Shown piece by piece: positions 33,223-44,269 of a stretch of DNA of 64,000 bases. The stretch covers positions 51,371,882 through 51,435,881 of the forward strand of contig CM064430.1 in NCBI GenBank assembly GCA_032690845.1, given 5' to 3'. This DNA comes from Eleusine coracana subsp. coracana (taxonomy: Eukaryota > Streptophyta > Magnoliopsida > Poales > Poaceae). The notes beneath the pieces were generated by a model that saw nothing but the letters and a program-made list of their open reading frames with translations, was not told where the DNA came from and searched no databases. The number at the start of each line of letters is the position of its first letter. Position 1 is the first letter of the stretch. The translations under genes and the position numbers were made by a program.

Positions 33223-33737
33223 TGTTGGAGATATGCCCAAGAGACATTACGGATTTGATCCATATATGACTATGTGGGGATCATACAGATGTTGATCCGT
33301 AAGGGATTAGTCCACTAATGGGCCAACTTGTCGAGGCCCATTAGAAGGGTCTATATAAGTGGAGGCTGGGCAAGGGGTACGAACCCTACCAGTCCATAAC
33401 CCTAGCCGTCGCGCTCCTCTCTCTCTCGCCCACAATCCTAACCATGTTGATGGTGCTAGCACGCCGTGCATGGTGCTCCAACCCCATACGTGTGGATACC
33501 GCGAGGAGGCGCTGCTGTTGTTGTGGTGCCGGACGGCTGGACTAGGAGGAGACGATTGACGTGATCGACTATTTCCTCTACACTGACGCGTGACTTTGTT
33601 GGACGAGCTACTCCAACATTCGCTTCTGCTCTGCCTGCGCATCTAGTGGTAACGATTCATGATCCTCTTCTTGCAAGGTTTCCTGGTTGAATGATAGAAA
33701 TTATTACATGCTATCGTAGCCTACCCGTTCCCTAACA
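33223..33737 (+). repeat. 3' LTR of the copia element
   Basis: 515 bases, paired with 26528-27032. It keeps the TCTATATAAGTGGA promoter motif. Differences from the 5' copy are mostly transitions plus an extra ~9 bases near 33270. Confidence 0.93.
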
Positions 33738-33742
33738 AGATC

Positions 33743-35479
33743 AACACAATTGCGAAGCCGAGACGAACACCATCTCTTGATTAAAGCAAGACCACTCAAG
33801 CCATGTCTGCTTCACTACCTTCACAAATGAAGGTCTAAGAACATCTTCAAATATATGTCAATAGTTGCCGAAGACGCCCATTTAGACATCATGGATGACA
33901 AACAATCCACATCAACCCTATCTTTAGTCATGCTAATTTTTTAATGTTACATTTATTGATGATGTTCTAACGATGGCTTCCCTTAGGAGTAGTGTCAACT
34001 AAATTCTCCTGTTGCTTATGCGTATCAAAATATATCATAGCTAATATGTATCCCATTCGGTATATTGTGAATGTGTTATTTTTTAATTGATAAAAAGCAT
34101 ATATGAATGTGTGTTAGAATAGAAATCCTAAACGCTCAAGGTTTTGAGTTTGATTTATGCTCGCCCTTTATCCAAAGCTGATATTAGTTGATGGTCATCA
34201 AAGGGAAAGCTAGTTGTTGACATGCTGCTAGCAACTGGAACACGTTTGTAAAGTTAAGGGAGAATTGCATTACAGGACTTGTTTTTAACTTCAGTGTTAA
34301 GAATGGACCTGTTTTTCTAATCTTTTTAAGAATGGACCGGTTTTCCTAAATAGCCCCACTTGTAGTCTCACTGACGAATTATTCATTTTCAAAGTTAATG
34401 ATTCAAGAATGATAGTTTTGACTTGTAGGTTCTAGCCAGGTAGGCCGAGCCCACTACCATCCATATCCTTATCAGAGTAGCAGACATTTGTTTTTCTTCA
34501 TTCCTAACTTGGATTTTTGGCTTTTGGGTCGTCCGAGACACTCCACTTCCTCATGGATGGTAGCATATAGCAAAAATTTCATCCAAACCAGAGACAGAGC
34601 CACATGGGGTGCTGGGTATGTTGGAGTTGGGTTCTATGAATTGGAGGCAAAAATGCAGAGGATACTGTAGCTGGGTTCAATTTGGAGGACCCCGATCCGT
34701 TGGAGAACCCCTGCATCCAAGAAATCTTCATTTAAATCTATACTGCACCAGCCATTTTTAGCCTCATTCACACTCATTTCATTTCATTCTAACAAGCAGC
34801 ACCCCCTTAAACAAAGTTTCTAGCTCGGTCCCTGATACAAACTAATTGGTTTTGGTAGATGAAAATCGTGTATTCTAAGTGTTCTTTCATATGAAAGACT
34901 AGTGCATATTTTTTAAATGTCATTCAAATTATAGTGCACGAAATGAGTTTTCCGTGACCCGCTCTTTACTTTTGTTTTCGCCTTTGAACTTGTCACACAG
35001 ACACACGCACACACACCTTTTTTTACGATGCTGATGGCATCAACCAGCATAAAAGGTCAGACTCAGAATTGAATTGATGATCCACATAGCCCAACTCTGC
35101 TCAAAGCGGTGTCAAAAAAAAAAAGTTCTGCTCACAATGACCGAAAATCCCAACCTTGTATTGTGTCCATGTTGCAATTTTTCAGAAGCAAATGCTTTAG
35201 AATATTTCATTCTTGTAGCAGCCACCGCTTCGGATCCTGCTCCGCTACAATTTCTGGCCCCATTTTTTTTTAGAAAAGGGAATACTATATTATTCCAGCT
35301 TGTGTATGGATCGATACATGTGGCTGTATTTCTGGCCCCATTATTCATGATGTGCCATAGAGGAATATTTCCATGATAATGAAATGCACGCATTAATTAC
35401 ATATGATGATCTGAGTAAACAGGCAATAGCATATCGACAAATGTCATTATTGTTACGCCGACCACCAGGCCCGGAGGGG
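33743..35479. other. Intergenic region between the copia element and the 35.5 kb F-box relic
   Basis: AT-rich with no gene recognised. A short tandem duplication (AAGAATGGACC.GTTTT..CTAA) occurs at 34298-34350. Confidence 0.45.
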
Positions 35480-36808
35480 ATGTTTGCGCCGACACCATTT
35501 CTGGCGGTCCTTACTAATGACCTTCTAGCGGAGATCCTGATCCACCACCCCACCCTCGCCGACCTTGGTCGTGCCTGCACGGTGTGCTTCGCGTTCCACC
35601 GTGTCATCTCCAGCTACTCCTTCCTTCATCGCCTGCGTATTCACCACCTATCGCCCTCCTCGGCATCATGTCGATCTCCTTAATCCCAGCGGAGCCACAA
35701 CATCCCTGCGCAAAATTGGCTCATGCCATCACCTCCACCACGGCTGCCAACTTCTGGTGCTTCTTCCTCCCATCGCCGGACTGCTAGCGTCCCTCACCGT
35801 TACTTCCACACCCTCCTCTCTCTTGTGCCCAAAGGCAGTGGTGTTGAACCCAATGACTACAATCTGCATGCTTTGTCAGGGAATTAGCTGCCTGCGACCC
35901 CTTGCACCGGCGCTACCTAATGCTCCCCACCATCCCTGAGGAGCTCACTGTGTTTGTCAATCAACCCAAAATAGTGAGGTTTAGTACATTTCTTGCCCCA
36001 CCCGAGGAAGGTGAGGGAAGCACCTCATTCAGAGTTATCTGCTTGGTGCAGTGTTAAACCAAGCTAGTCTTTTTCGTCTTCTCTTCCATCAGTGGGTCAT
36101 GACATGCTGTTGAGTTTGATGGTTGGAGGACTTTGACAGCTGAATCTTGAAATCCCGCTCCAATGGTTGAGCCTGAGTTGGATAGTCGGTACTATGCTCA
36201 TGGATGCTTCTGCTGGGTGATGAATTGGAGTCACAAGTTACTAATGCTCAAAATCTACACCATAGAGTTCTTAGTTTTCCACTGTTGATATCCCACAGAT
36301 TGACCAACCGCGTCCCAGGGCCATTGTAGAGGCAGGAGAAGGGAAGTTTGGGATGGAGAAGGGAACTTTGGGATGTTTACTCTCTCTCTGTTGGCACGAA
36401 ATATGAAGAATATGACCTCTTGTATACTACTCCCTCCGGTTTTCGTTTGTTGATGTTGGCTACTGCAAATTTCCACTAGCTAACATCCACAAATAAAGTC
36501 CGGAGGGAGTATCTAGTAAAATGATGGAAAGGGTACAACTTGGTGGCGAACGGAGGCATTTATCCCTCTGTCGTCGAATTATCACTACAATATCATGGGT
36601 GTAGCAGGAGGACACTTGCTGTTACAAGGGATTCGGGAAAACATACACCTATTGCCTACATCTGAGAGGCCCAACATCAACTATATTTTTTACTGAATCT
36701 CAAGACTCTTCAGGTTGAATGGTTTTGTGAGACACAGAACATTAACTTGAGTGTCACATTGCATTGCTTGCTGGTTTCCCACCATCCTTGTCTCCGCCAA
36801 CCATTTGA
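35480..36808 (+). pseudogene. F-box gene relic (locus 5), frameshift, stops and MITE insertion
   Basis: The 5' end reads MFAPTPFLAV, LTNDLLAEILIHHPTLADLG, AFHRVISSYSF, a recognisable F-box. The frame slips near 35650, and TAG (35785-35787), TAA (36055-36057), TGA (36100-36102) and TGA (36148-36150) follow. The associated region is still readable (CDPLHRRYLMLPTIPEEL, TSFRVICLVQC, YYAHGCFCWVM). A Stowaway MITE sits at 36430-36509. The end keeps TGA plus ACTG plus donor GTAAGC (36806-36818). It is closest to the broken locus 6. It cannot make a full protein. Confidence 0.92.
36430..36509. mobile_element. Stowaway-type MITE in the F-box relic
   Basis: 80 bp from CTCCCTCCGGTTTTCG to its inverse ending CCGGAGGGAG, with TA on both sides (36428-36429 and 36510-36511). 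The paralogue at 45120-45140 lacks it at the same site (TTGTATACTACCTTGCAAAA), giving an empty-site comparison. Confidence 0.88.
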
Positions 36809-37072
36809 ACTGGTAAGCTTTACCGTCGCCCTTAACCACACTTGTATTTTGTACCCTGATAGTTTCTAGATATAGATATCTGTTCAAATTAATAGTACCA
36901 TTTTTCTCTTTATTCTTCCAGTAGTCTTTGTAGGTACAGCCATCGAATTGTGCGAGTTCCTATCAAAATTGCTAAGCTATCAATGTGCATACTTGATACT
37001 TCTACAACAACAACAAATACCCCTAAATCTCTTGCGCTTGCACAAATCTTATAGTGATGCATTGTTGTATAA

Positions 37073-39048
37073 TTGAAAGTACATCTAGGCCTACTAGTGG
37101 TTTTCGGTATTTGAATGACAAAACAATTAAAGAGCTAATGCATTTGTTGAGTTGTAACAGGAAATATGATGATACTAATGAGAATTTGTGTATCAAGACA
37201 TGGTTTTATATAGATATTCTAAGTGTACATGATATATGTCATATGATAAAGATTGTAATAAATGAGAAGAAATATGTTGCTATGTGGATATTCTCTATTA
37301 CAAACCAAGTGACATATATAACTAAGCTATTATTGATGATCAAGCAATTTGACAAGAAACAAAAGGAGCTAGTTGATATGTCAAGCATATTTTTACTATA
37401 GTCATTGGTATTGACCTTATTGTTTGCTACACATCAAAATGAATCAAATACATCTAAACAAAATATCAATCGTGTGCTCATGGATGATACAAGAATATGT
37501 GTGAAACATGATGGTAAATTGATAAAGGGTTGGCAAAGACTTGGCTGCGAAGGACCATACTTTGGAGAAGGGCAAGCATGAGGCTTGGCGCCAAAGGACC
37601 TTTGTGATGGAGAAGAGCAAGTGGATGCTTGAATTCAATGAATCAAAGAGGCCATGAAGACTCATATGTTTCTAAGTGTCAATTATTTTATAATCAAGAA
37701 GAAAGATGACATGGATGAAAAGTGGAGTTTTGACCATATGAATTAATTCTCCATAGTCATCACCTCAAGGAAGATATGCTCAAGTGTTGAAAATGTTCGC
37801 TCTCATGAAGAGAAATATGAAGAATATCAGCAAATGGAATTATCTCAAGCTCAAGCAATGTTTTTAATGTCATTTATTTATTTTTTGAGTATAGGTTATC
37901 ATTCTATCATAAGGGATGCAACATGTGTTAATGATAATGTCAAAAGTGATCAAAACATATAGAGAAGTCTTTTGAGAGACCTAAAACTCAACCCAGAGCA
38001 TGTTGTAGTGCTTCAACTGGTCAAACCAGTCAGACCGGTTTGAATAGAGTTTCTGGATCTAGTTTTGGGTTAGTGAGTATTTGGGATAGAAATATAGTTG
38101 GGTAATTAGTTTGAGTTGTTCAGCAATCTAGTAGGTAGCTTGTGGAGTCTTTTTGGGTGGCTTGTCTCTAACCGATCAGACTGGTGTGCCATACCGGTCA
38201 GACCAGTGTGAGTCTGACAGCTCCAATAGCTAGTTTCTGGAATCGTGTTTAAATACCAATCCACCTCTCCCTTCGGGTGTTGCTGGTTCCTGCCTGACTG
38301 ATGATCATTCCAACGACCATTTGAGTTCTCCCCAACCTCTCTTTATGAGACTTGATTGATTCTATCTTTGAGTTGGTTTGAGAGATTTGAGTGTGTGAGC
38401 ACAAGTGAGCAAATCTTAAGTCTTAAGCACTTTAGGCTATCATCAAGCAACGTGAAGCATTTATTACTCTTGGAGGTGAAGCCTCCTAGATGACTAGGCG
38501 TCGCCCTAGAGCTCCCAAGCTTGTGGTGAGCCTTGGGACATTTTGTGAGGGTTGTGATCTTGCCTCCGTAAGGAAAGAGATCAAGTTAGTGGAGTGGGGA
38601 AAGTGATTAAGAGAGATCTGGCTTGGAGTTGGCCGTGTGAGCAGCTCAAGCTTCCTCAACAGTGACATAGGGATCACAGTGGTGTGGTTCCAAACTTCGG
38701 TAAATAAATCATCGTGTCTTCACTTCGGTTTGCCTTCTTAGTTGTTTTCTAGTTTATGTTTGTGCTTCTGCTTCGATCTACTTGGCAGTGTCCTTTTGTG
38801 TGCAGGTACTAAATGTATGTGCTAAACAAAATCTCCTAGAGCACTACTCTAAGTCTTTGTTGAACTAGGATTTAAATTGGGGGCTCGATTTGTTTCTGTA
38901 AGTACATACCAGTTAGACTGGTAGGGCACACCGGTCAGACCGGTTTAGTACTAATATGTGAGAAAAAGTTTTGTAAATTTCAGATTTTGCCTATTCACCC
39001 CCCTCCCCCTCCCCCTCCCCCCTCTATGCGACATCAAGATCCTTTCAA
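37073..39048. mobile_element. 2.0 kb non-autonomous DNA transposon with TTGAAAG ends
   Basis: The ends are TTGAAAGTACATC and its partial inverse GATCCTTTCAA, flanked by TAA on both sides (37070-37072 and 39049-39051). Behind locus 6 the paralogous sequence has an uninterrupted site (GTTGTGTAAATATTAGTGGAC, 46211-46231), which fits a 3-bp duplication. Inside, ACCGGTCAGACCGGT-type dyads recur near 38018, 38165-38205 and 38910-38940. A CCCCCT-rich tract lies near 38999-39032. No transposase is seen; ORFs are short. The superfamily is unresolved (3-bp duplication suits PIF/Harbinger or CACTA). Confidence 0.7.
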
Positions 39049-39051
39049 TAA

Positions 39052-41853
39052 TATTTGTGGACTCACTTTCTTTGTAATTTTCTATAAATATGCTCTGTAT
39101 GTGTTGGTCTAGTGTTTATTTCAGTGAAAAAAATATGGGTACCAGCATGGTGTCCCTGTTTTAGATCATTGATTTCTTTACATTTACTTTCTGGGCATAG
39201 CTAGGTAGTTTATATTGTTGCTACTAGTATTCATGAGTAATAGATCCAACAAATATACCTTTGAGTTCATACATTTGTAGCCTTAAAGAAAAAGTTGGTC
39301 TATCAAGTACAGAATTTTATTTCACTTTAGACATTCTTAACACAACTCACGCAATTTGACAGCTGAATGTATGATATGAAATGTGGGTTTTTTAAGTTTG
39401 AGGGTTTAATATGATATTTTACCTGAGTTATATCTATACTATATACTATAAAGACTAAACATCTTGTCAAATATTGTTATCCTGATAAAACCTATTACCC
39501 ACTCTTCTAATATCCCGTTGGATCAAAGTTTAATTGTATTACTGATTGTCGAATCAATGGCTAAGCCCATCAATTTGTTAGGAATGTTTATGCGTGTCAA
39601 TTCAATCGAGATTTTCTCTATTGTTTTTTCTCACCCGTGACTAGCAAGCTCCCGCGCGTACCCACATCAATCATAAAACTAGACCTGCCGGGGTAAGACC
39701 GCCCCAACGGTATTGCATTAAGAAGAGAGAACATTCTCATGTAGATCTAGAAAATTCCCGAATGCCTCACCCCCCCCCCCCCCCTGACATGGTGACCCTT
39801 TTTTAGTCTGTGTGAGAGCTTCATAGTGCACCAGCCTTTAAATCGGGAGCAAAGCCTGCATCGATTGGCTCCAAGCAGAGTCTTACACATGCTTTGACTT
39901 AGAGGAAAGACGAGAGAATTTTTTTAACCTAGTTCGAAAAATTCGCTTCCAACAGAAATCAAACCCAAGATCTAGAAGGTGCTACTAAGACACCTTACCA
40001 CTACGGTAAAGACCTGTTCACACCAATCGTGCCGTTCTCCTGGCGATAATCTGACTCACCTTCTCAATCTGATTTCCTTCGTACGTGATTCTCGCCTCCT
40101 CCCTCCTCTTTTCCGGATTGCACAACTGCCTCCTGGATGCCACTCTCATATCTCTGGTTGAAGGAGGCGGTCGTGGTGCAGTTGAAGGAGGCGGTCGGGG
40201 GGACGACCCCAACGCGAGCACTGCAGTGGCAGCACGAGGCGAGGCGGGGTGGTAATATTTGTGCATCTTTTTCAACTACAAACTGATGGTTTGAATGTTT
40301 ATTTATGCCAACATCATTAATGTTTGCTACAATAAAATGGCTCGTACATCTCTGGAATAAAAGGCCATGTCTTGTCTTGGGCGCATGACGGCAGAAGACG
40401 ACGGGTCATTGGTGGATCAAAACTCGTATCAGGCTGCGGCGTCAGTGTGTTGGCCGAAATGAAAATGAAGCCCAAGACCTGCTCGGCGACTCTGAGCAAT
40501 GGAACCCATTTCTGTAGCAATGACATAGCCCAGACGGCCAGACCTGCTCACAACTCACAAGCCCCGTACGAGACGCCAAAAAAGGAAAAAAATTGGTGCG
40601 GACGGTTCGCAATTTGCAGCTGTGCCAACCCGGTCCTGATTGCTGCCGCGTGGCGTCCGTCGCCATCTAACAGCTGCAGACGCTCGGCTCTACCACTCGT
40701 GCGTAGCGCATGGCTTGGCTCCATCCTAGCCAGTATTCCTGTGCACACGGCTGACGGCTATTCATCTACCACCGTGTTTCACCTCCCTCATTCAATTCTG
40801 CCTCCGCCGCCATCGCCACTGCAGGGAGTGCTAATGAATGGCGAAGGTCTCCCCTGCAGCTCGCACAACCCTCCCCTCTCTGCAACCATCTAGCAGAGTG
40901 CATCCGCAACCGCTGCTGCTCTTTCCTCTCCCCCTCTCGGCTCCTCCTTACTGCAGCAACAGCAAAGGAAATATCTGGTAGGATCTAGATGAGAGGAGTG
41001 ATGGCAAGGAGAGGAATTCCTGACCTCTAATGGATGTAGGAGGAGGGGCTTCACAAACATTATCTCCCTGGTGCTCTTCTGCAATGCAGACTTGTAGTTG
41101 ATGTCTCAAGAAAATGATTCATTAGTAGATGTAGAGAGATTTTATACTGCGTGAAGATGAATGAAGTAGCACACCGACAATGTAGTAATCAAATTGTCAC
41201 TGACAGATATTTTGTTTTGAGATCAAAGTGTCAAATGCCCTATTTGTAGACCCATGTGCAATAATATAATTTTCGGATATGAAGAAATACATATAATGTG
41301 CTGGGTGTTTTGATCTCTTATCCCCAAATGTCAAATTGTACAATGTGAAATCTTGAAGTGAATTCAGATGATTGATTCCTTGCTAAAATAAGATACATCG
41401 TATTACAATGCATTACTGGCAGCTGTAGGACCGTCATTGTCGGCACCGGCAACAAGAACAGAGGCAGATTTAAAGGATGTCTCATCCCCCATTAGAGTTA
41501 AAACTCATGAAAACACAACGGTTGGCGGTGCAAACACGATCGCGTGGGCTTCCAATCGCTGAGGATTCAGGAAATTGTTTTGTTTGCCTGGAGCCGTTGA
41601 TCTCTTGAGGCCGGCAGCCTTATTCTCTGATGAGGGACAAGAGCCGAGCTGTCGGCGTTCGGTGGAGCCGTGTTGTGCCGGCTTGTGCGTTTGCCAGGCT
41701 TGGCAAGATAGTCGGAGGAGGAATGCTCAGATGGAGGCACGGTATCCACGTGGCGGCAATCAGGACGGGGTTCGCACATCTGCAAATTGTGAACCGTTCG
41801 CACTAAATTTTTTTTCCCCAAAAATCCTGGTCGACGGCTCCATTTCCATAGAG
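39052..41853. other. Downstream flank of locus 5 and upstream region of locus 6
   Basis: The part 39052-39470 aligns with 46225-46640 behind locus 6, confirming a shared 3' flank. A C14 run lies at 39771-39784. A 174-codon open frame at 40372-40893 has no recognisable domain and no visible relative here; I do not call it a gene. The remainder shows nothing supportable. Confidence 0.45.
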
Positions 41854-42226
41854 ATGGCAGCTACGCCGTCGCAGATGCGGCGGCTCCCAGATCCGCCGGC
41901 GCCGTTGCTGGTGGTCCTCACTGACGACCTTTTGGCGGACATCCTGATCCGCCTTCCTACCTCGCCGACCTCGGCCGCGCCTCCACGGTCTGCGTCGCTT
42001 TCCGCCGTGTCATCTCCGACTACTCCTTCCTCCGCCGCCTCCGTGCTCTTCACCCGCTGCCCCTCCTCGGCATCATGTTGATCTCGTTCATTCCGGTGGA
42101 GCCGCCGCATCCCTGTGCAACATTGGCCCGCGCCATCACCCCCGCCGCCGCCGTCGACTTCTGGTGCTCCTTCGTCCCGTCCCGGGACCGCTGGGATTAC
42201 ATCAACTTCCGCGATGGGCGTGCCCT
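41854..42226 (+). pseudogene. F-box gene (locus 6), 5' half, split by an LTR element
   Basis: It starts MAATPSQMRR and keeps the F-box start LTDDLLADILIRLPT. A single missing C near 41963 shifts the frame; the remaining F-box and following region continue in another frame (LGRASTVCVAFRRVISDYSF..RRLRALHP, then DFWCSFVPSRDRWDYINFRDGRAL). The coding sequence stops at 42226, where the retroelement begins, and resumes at 44538. The GCCCT at 42222-42226 is the target duplication. The gene is inactive for a full protein because of both defects. Confidence 0.9.
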
Positions 42227-42499
42227 TGTAACACACGGCCCATCCATTCGGTCTTGTACCACTATACGACTACAGCCCAGCCCACGGCCCAGTCTAGAGA
42301 GCAGCTATATATAGCAGAGGTCAAGCATCGAGGGATCAATCCAGAAAATTAGAAAGAGAAATTGGGATTCATCCCTTTCGGTCGTCTTCCTCGCGGAGGG
42401 TCGATTTCGGCAGCTGTTCGTCCGCTTCGCTCGGCGGCGACGCCCTGTTCTCGTGCTCACGTCCCGGTGGTGGCTCGCCGGTGGCCTCGGGCTGTGACA
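42227..42499 (+). repeat. 5' LTR of the 2.3 kb element
   Basis: 273 bp with a TATATATA promoter motif in AGCAGCTATATATAGCAGAG. Confidence 0.9.
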
Positions 42500-42631
42500 G
42501 TTGGTTATCAGAGCTTTACCGTTCCTCGGACCGTGGGTGTTGTGGAGTCCATGGCGGCAGCAGCGCAGTCCGATGCATGTTGGTCGCGGCTGCAAGGTGA
42601 CTTGGACTAGCTGCATGTCCGTTTGGGGTCA

Positions 42632-44077
42632 ATGGACACCAAGCAACATTTGGTGGTGGCGCGGCTCAGTCATGCGTCCAAGGTGGTGGAGCAAGTGTTC
42701 CGTGACCAGCGAATCATGGCAAAGAAATTGGAGGAGATGGAGCAAGCAGTGGCGCGGTTCTCCTCCTCTCGGATGTCGGCATCGCAGCTCCACCTAGCTT
42801 CCACGGTGACCGACCAGATGTGTGGAGGTTGCTGCCCTCCAGTACTGCCCGAAGGTACTGCCCTCCCAGTGTTCGATGAAATGCCCCTAAAGATTGAGAT
42901 TGTAGCAAAATCTGAGCAGATGGAATTTCAGGCTCCAGTGCTGTGGGATGATGAGTTACAGCATAATAAGGACTCACATGATGGCTTGTTGAAGCAGCTA
43001 GCTGGGTGTGTGGAGTACTCGGTTGATGACCAGTTTCACTCGGATGCTGCTTCTGATGTGTTTGATGATATTTCTCTTGAGCACGAAGTAGCAGAGGAAT
43101 CAAAGCAGGTGGTGTTTACATCATCAGTAGTGTGGGACAAAGAAGCAGAGGGATTGCTTAATGAAATGCCTCACAAAAATGTCATATGGGATGAGGAGAT
43201 TTCATACGACTGTGATACACATGGTGAATGGTTGCAGCTGCCAGCCATGGGTGCAGAGCACTATGTTGAGAAAACCTCCAGCGATGTTATGTGGGAAATG
43301 GACATATCACATGATTGTGATTTATGTCATGGTTTGCTAGAACAGCTAGCTCAAGGTGAAGAGCTTATTGTTGATAGGAATTCACATAATGTTTATGATG
43401 AAATTCCTTACAACGTTGAGTGGGATGAGGTGCCGACGCCTGGCCATGATATGCACAGAGGCTTACTTCAAGAAATAGTTGTGGGCAAGGGATACCCAGA
43501 TGTCAAGAACTTCATTCATGCAGTTGGTTCATCCCTATATCTAGTGCTTGTTGGAGATGTGATAGAACATGTCAATGTGAAAAGTCTTGAGCTCAGACTG
43601 GTGAATGATGATCAGATAGCCGATGACATAATGCTTAGTGAGGCTGATGACAACTTGCATCGACAAGAACTCCATTCTTGTTCGGTTAAGGTTCTATCAT
43701 ATATTAAGAGCTATCTAAACAAGGACATTATCACCTTTGAGGGAAGGAAAGTAGCAGATGGCATTTGGAAAGTGTTTGTTGAAGTGCCACCTTCGAGTAA
43801 GAGTTGTTTTAGTACATGGAGTATAGTGACACAACCAGTTCTTGAGAAAATGTCTTCATGGAGACATGATAACTTTAGTACAGGACAAAGGGAGAGGGAG
43901 CAACAACTGTTGTCACACAGAATAATTTCAAGACAATGGGATCCAGGAATTGTGAGATATGTGGCATTAATCAAATATAAAATGTGCAACTTATTTCAGT
44001 TTCTTCAGAGTTCGGTCACACTATTGGTGCCTCTTGCAAGTTCTCTATGCTGCCTATCTGAAAAAAATTGGGCTTGA
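42632..44077 (+). CDS. Uncharacterised 481-residue acidic, internally repetitive protein of the LTR element
   Basis: The first ATG in the long frame is at 42632 (MDTKQHLVVARL). Residues about 8-45 are charged and heptad-like (VVEQVFRDQRIMAKKLEEMEQ), a probable coiled coil. From about residue 85 a degenerate unit of 55-70 residues recurs four times: V[FY]D[ED]-[IM]P, then [VI].WD.E, then D.H.GLL.QL, then G.E...V. The product is strongly acidic. It has no zinc knuckle, DTG, DDE or YVDD motif, so it is not a recognisable Gag or Pol. The same frame is open upstream from an ATG at 42551 but is cut by a TAG at 42608-42610. Downstream another in-frame ORF (44090-44269) repeats the RQWDPGI motif of its C-terminus. 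It could be a divergent Gag-like or captured host protein. Confidence 0.55.
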   Translation: MDTKQHLVVARLSHASKVVEQVFRDQRIMAKKLEEMEQAVARFSSSRMSASQLHLASTVTDQMCGGCCPPVLPEGTALPVFDEMPLKIEIVAKSEQMEFQAPVLWDDELQHNKDSHDGLLKQLAGCVEYSVDDQFHSDAASDVFDDISLEHEVAEESKQVVFTSSVVWDKEAEGLLNEMPHKNVIWDEEISYDCDTHGEWLQLPAMGAEHYVEKTSSDVMWEMDISHDCDLCHGLLEQLAQGEELIVDRNSHNVYDEIPYNVEWDEVPTPGHDMHRGLLQEIVVGKGYPDVKNFIHAVGSSLYLVLVGDVIEHVNVKSLELRLVNDDQIADDIMLSEADDNLHRQELHSCSVKVLSYIKSYLNKDIITFEGRKVADGIWKVFVEVPPSSKSCFSTWSIVTQPVLEKMSSWRHDNFSTGQREREQQLLSHRIISRQWDPGIVRYVALIKYKMCNLFQFLQSSVTLLVPLASSLCCLSEKNWA

Positions 44078-44089
44078 TGTTGAGCATAC

Positions 44090-44269
44090 ATGACACGACA
44101 ATGGGACCCTGGTATTCGAATTGTCAGGTTAAATGAGATTGCTCAGGACAGCCTACTTTTAGAGCTCTTTCAGATGAGATGGCAGATGCAAAAAGAGCAG
44201 AGTTATATATGTCATGTAAGACAGATGTTGCTTGGGGACAAGCAACGTTTCGGCGGGGCGGTAGTGTAA
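44090..44269 (+). CDS. Small 59-codon ORF, in-frame continuation of the element ORF
   Basis: It starts MTRQWDPGI and ends LGDKQRFGGAVV at a TAA whose first bases lie in the 3' LTR. It is in the same frame as 42632-44077 and separated only by two TGA codons, so it is probably the decayed C-terminus of one original protein. Confidence 0.4.
   Translation: MTRQWDPGIRIVRLNEIAQDSLLLELFQMRWQMQKEQSYICHVRQMLLGDKQRFGGAVV

Larger units (their letters stand above)
26528..33737 (+). mobile_element. Complete but decayed Ty1/copia LTR retrotransposon (7.2 kb)
   Basis: Two LTRs (26528-27032 and 33223-33737) start TGTTGGAGATATGCCC and end CCCTAACA. They are flanked by a perfect 5-bp target duplication AGATC (26523-26527 and 33738-33742). 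A primer-binding site GGTATCAGAGCC (initiator tRNA-Met type) follows the left LTR, and a purine-rich GTGCAAGTGGGAGAT tract precedes the right one. Domain order gag, protease, integrase, reverse transcriptase, RNase H is that of Ty1/copia. Several frameshifts and stops make it non-autonomous. The LTRs differ by more than ten substitutions and a small indel, so the insertion is not recent. Confidence 0.95.

Noticed and set aside
40372..40893. 174-codon ORF upstream of locus 6
   Set aside because: No domain, no relative at the paralogous position, composition drifts along the ORF; not enough support for a gene.
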